Shown here: piece after piece, positions 63,080 to 64,000 of the stretch
Numbering within the stretch: position 1 is the first letter of the stretch
Layout: every line of letters begins with the position of its first letter
NCBI GenBank assembly: GCA_002901265.1
Contig: PPHI01000039.1
Coordinates: forward strand, 79,248 to 143,247
DNA: 64,000 nt
Source of the DNA: Rhodopirellula baltica
GTDB taxonomy: Bacteria > Planctomycetota > Planctomycetia > Pirellulales > Pirellulaceae
Direction of reading: 5' to 3'
Program-made: the position numbers and the translations under genes
The notes under the pieces: model-generated
Told to the model about the DNA's origin: nothing
The model's database searches: none
Seen by the model: only the letters and a program-made list of their open reading frames with translations

Positions 63080-63742
63080 ATGAAACTAACTTTTGTTTCG
63101 GGGACCGGCACCGACGTCGGCAAAACCTATGTTACCGCACAACTGGCACTGTCATTGGCACGCCGTGGCGTGCGGGCCGGAGTTTACAAACCCGTGGCCA
63201 GCGGGTGTATCGGGACAGACACCAATTCTAGCGAAAGAATCTCTTCTGACGCAGACCAGCTGACGGCCGCATTACAGCGTCCCGTTGATCCCGATCTCAT
63301 TTGCCCACAGCGATTCCTCGCCCCGCTCGCCCCCGATGAAGCCGCTCGCCAAGAAGGCCGCCGTGTCGACCCTGATCTACTTTTCGAAGGTGCGAAACGC
63401 TGGGCAACCGAGTGCGAACACTTGCTGGTGGAAGGCGCCGGCGGACTTTTCAGCCCCATCGCCGACGAACTGCTCAATCTGGACCTGTTCTTAAAACTTC
63501 GCACCGATCCAGAATTCGAAACTGAACTGGTGCTCGTCGCCCCCAATCGGCTGGGCGTGATCCACGAAACGTTGGCGACCGTCCGAGCAGCCATAGCACA
63601 GTCCGCTGCGATCGACCGAATCTATTTGACCGCGACGCAGCCTCAGAGTGACCAATCCGGTCAAACCAACGCCGCCCAGCTCCGGCATTGGCTGCCAGAG
63701 CAGAAGATCGTCACGGTCGATTGGAACGGCACGGTTGAATAA
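63080..63742 (+). CDS. bioD: Dethiobiotin synthetase
   Basis: 220 residues. The P-loop VSGTGTDVGKTYVTAQLA (residues 6-23) with GVYKPVASG and the later LLVEGAGGLFSP are standard for BioD, which uses ATP and CO2 to close the ureido ring of dethiobiotin from 7,8-diaminopelargonate. It is divergent from aguB; the two starts lie 25 bp apart. No other biotin genes are in view. A tandem repeat begins 2 bp after its stop. Confidence 0.94.
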   Translation: MKLTFVSGTGTDVGKTYVTAQLALSLARRGVRAGVYKPVASGCIGTDTNSSERISSDADQLTAALQRPVDPDLICPQRFLAPLAPDEAARQEGRRVDPDLLFEGAKRWATECEHLLVEGAGGLFSPIADELLNLDLFLKLRTDPEFETELVLVAPNRLGVIHETLATVRAAIAQSAAIDRIYLTATQPQSDQSGQTNAAQLRHWLPEQKIVTVDWNGTVE

Positions 63743-63744
63743 GT

Positions 63745-63879
63745 CACTGCTGGCTGAATCGCTGCTGGCTGAAACACAGCCGACTGCAACGCTGCCGACT
63801 GCAACGCTGCTGGCTGCAACGCTGCTGGCTGCAACGCTGCTGGCTGCAACACTGCTGGCTGCAACACTGCCGACTAGTG
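63745..63879. repeat. 15-bp direct tandem repeat, about nine units
   Basis: Units read like CGCTGCTGGCTGCAA, with variants GCCGAC for GCTGGC and CACTG for CGCTG; three consecutive identical copies lie in the centre (units 5-7). It starts 2 bp after the bioD stop codon. Since 15 is a multiple of three, any frame is preserved, and + strand frames read as repeated LLAAT or AATLL, but no gene is supported. Likely a replication-slippage tract in the 3' flank of bioD. Confidence 0.85.
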
Positions 63880-64000
63880 CTACGGATTGGATTTCCGGTG
63901 CCACGAGGGAAAGTTCTGCGTATCTTTCCCAGCTACCCTAGTTCATGATGCAAAAAATTCCCTTCCCCTGCCTGATGTTAGTTTGCTGAAGACGAACTCA
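63880..64000. other. Right-edge sequence, no gene seen
   Basis: The last 121 bp after the tandem repeat show no start codon with ribosome binding site and no family text on either strand. Confidence 0.35.

Noticed and set aside
63491..63904. Minus-strand repeat protein (ASSVA repeats)
   Set aside because: The repeats come from the 15-bp tandem repeat read antisense and the rest is antisense to bioD.
1..64000. CRISPR array, tRNA/rRNA genes, insertion sequences
   Set aside because: No regular direct repeats with spacers, no cloverleaf or rRNA text, no transposase frame found on reading the window.

Overview
The window looks like a chromosome segment of a planctomycete, most likely a marine member of the Pirellulaceae (Rhodopirellula-like). 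This is inferred from moderate GC, long secreted or membrane proteins of no known family, weak ribosome binding sites, lipoprotein-rich exopolysaccharide loci, and a UDP-glucose dehydrogenase of the animal type. No rRNA, tRNA, CRISPR array or insertion sequence was seen. The window is almost fully coding and holds three blocks.

Block 1 (1-18.8 kb) is a type VI secretion (T6SS) tail cluster on the + strand: tssA, tssB, tssC, hcp, tagJ, tssE, tssF, tssG, tssH(clpV), a PAAR spike gene, and a methyltransferase with an N-terminal zinc-ribbon-like segment. The membrane-complex and baseplate genes tssJ/K/L/M and vgrG are not in the window. A 1640-residue membrane-anchored protein with a caspase-like fold that lacks the catalytic cysteine is divergent from the cluster. 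It is followed by a lipoprotein gene that runs off the left edge. A series of stem-loops lies around hcp, including a terminator-like hairpin whose U-tract is covered by a competing 25-bp-class inverted repeat.

Block 2 (18.9-47.4 kb) is a surface polysaccharide locus. About 23 kb reads leftward as one strand-uniform run headed by an RfaH/UpxY-type NusG paralogue. It carries ugd, fcl and gmd (UDP-glucuronate and GDP-fucose), two Wzx flippases, two Wzy/ligase proteins, two FkbM methyltransferases, two hexapeptide acyltransferases, four glycosyltransferases, a fused two-domain oxidoreductase and a heparinase II/III-like protein, and ends at an intrinsic terminator. wecA (initiating sugar-phosphate transferase) and a lipoprotein plus Wza-like exporter pair lie just upstream.

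Block 3 (47.4-64 kb) is mixed: a bifunctional acyltransferase/acyl-ACP synthetase (aas type), nhaA, a UbiA-like membrane protein coupled to a methyltransferase, a GT2 glycosyltransferase behind a roughly 0.9-kb stretch without genes, a PQQ-propeller/lipoprotein/secreted-protein trio, a leftward operon aguB - stand-alone TOPRIM protein - SGNH - MBOAT, and bioD followed by a 15-bp tandem repeat.

Four genes (a GT4 glycosyltransferase, the wzy at 28.6 kb, fcl, and the PQQ-propeller gene) are each broken by what looks like exactly one missing base, mostly in a short homopolymer. In every case the homologous continuation is readable in the next frame. This is either residual sequencing error or real slipped-strand variation, and anyone using the annotation should treat these four as single genes.
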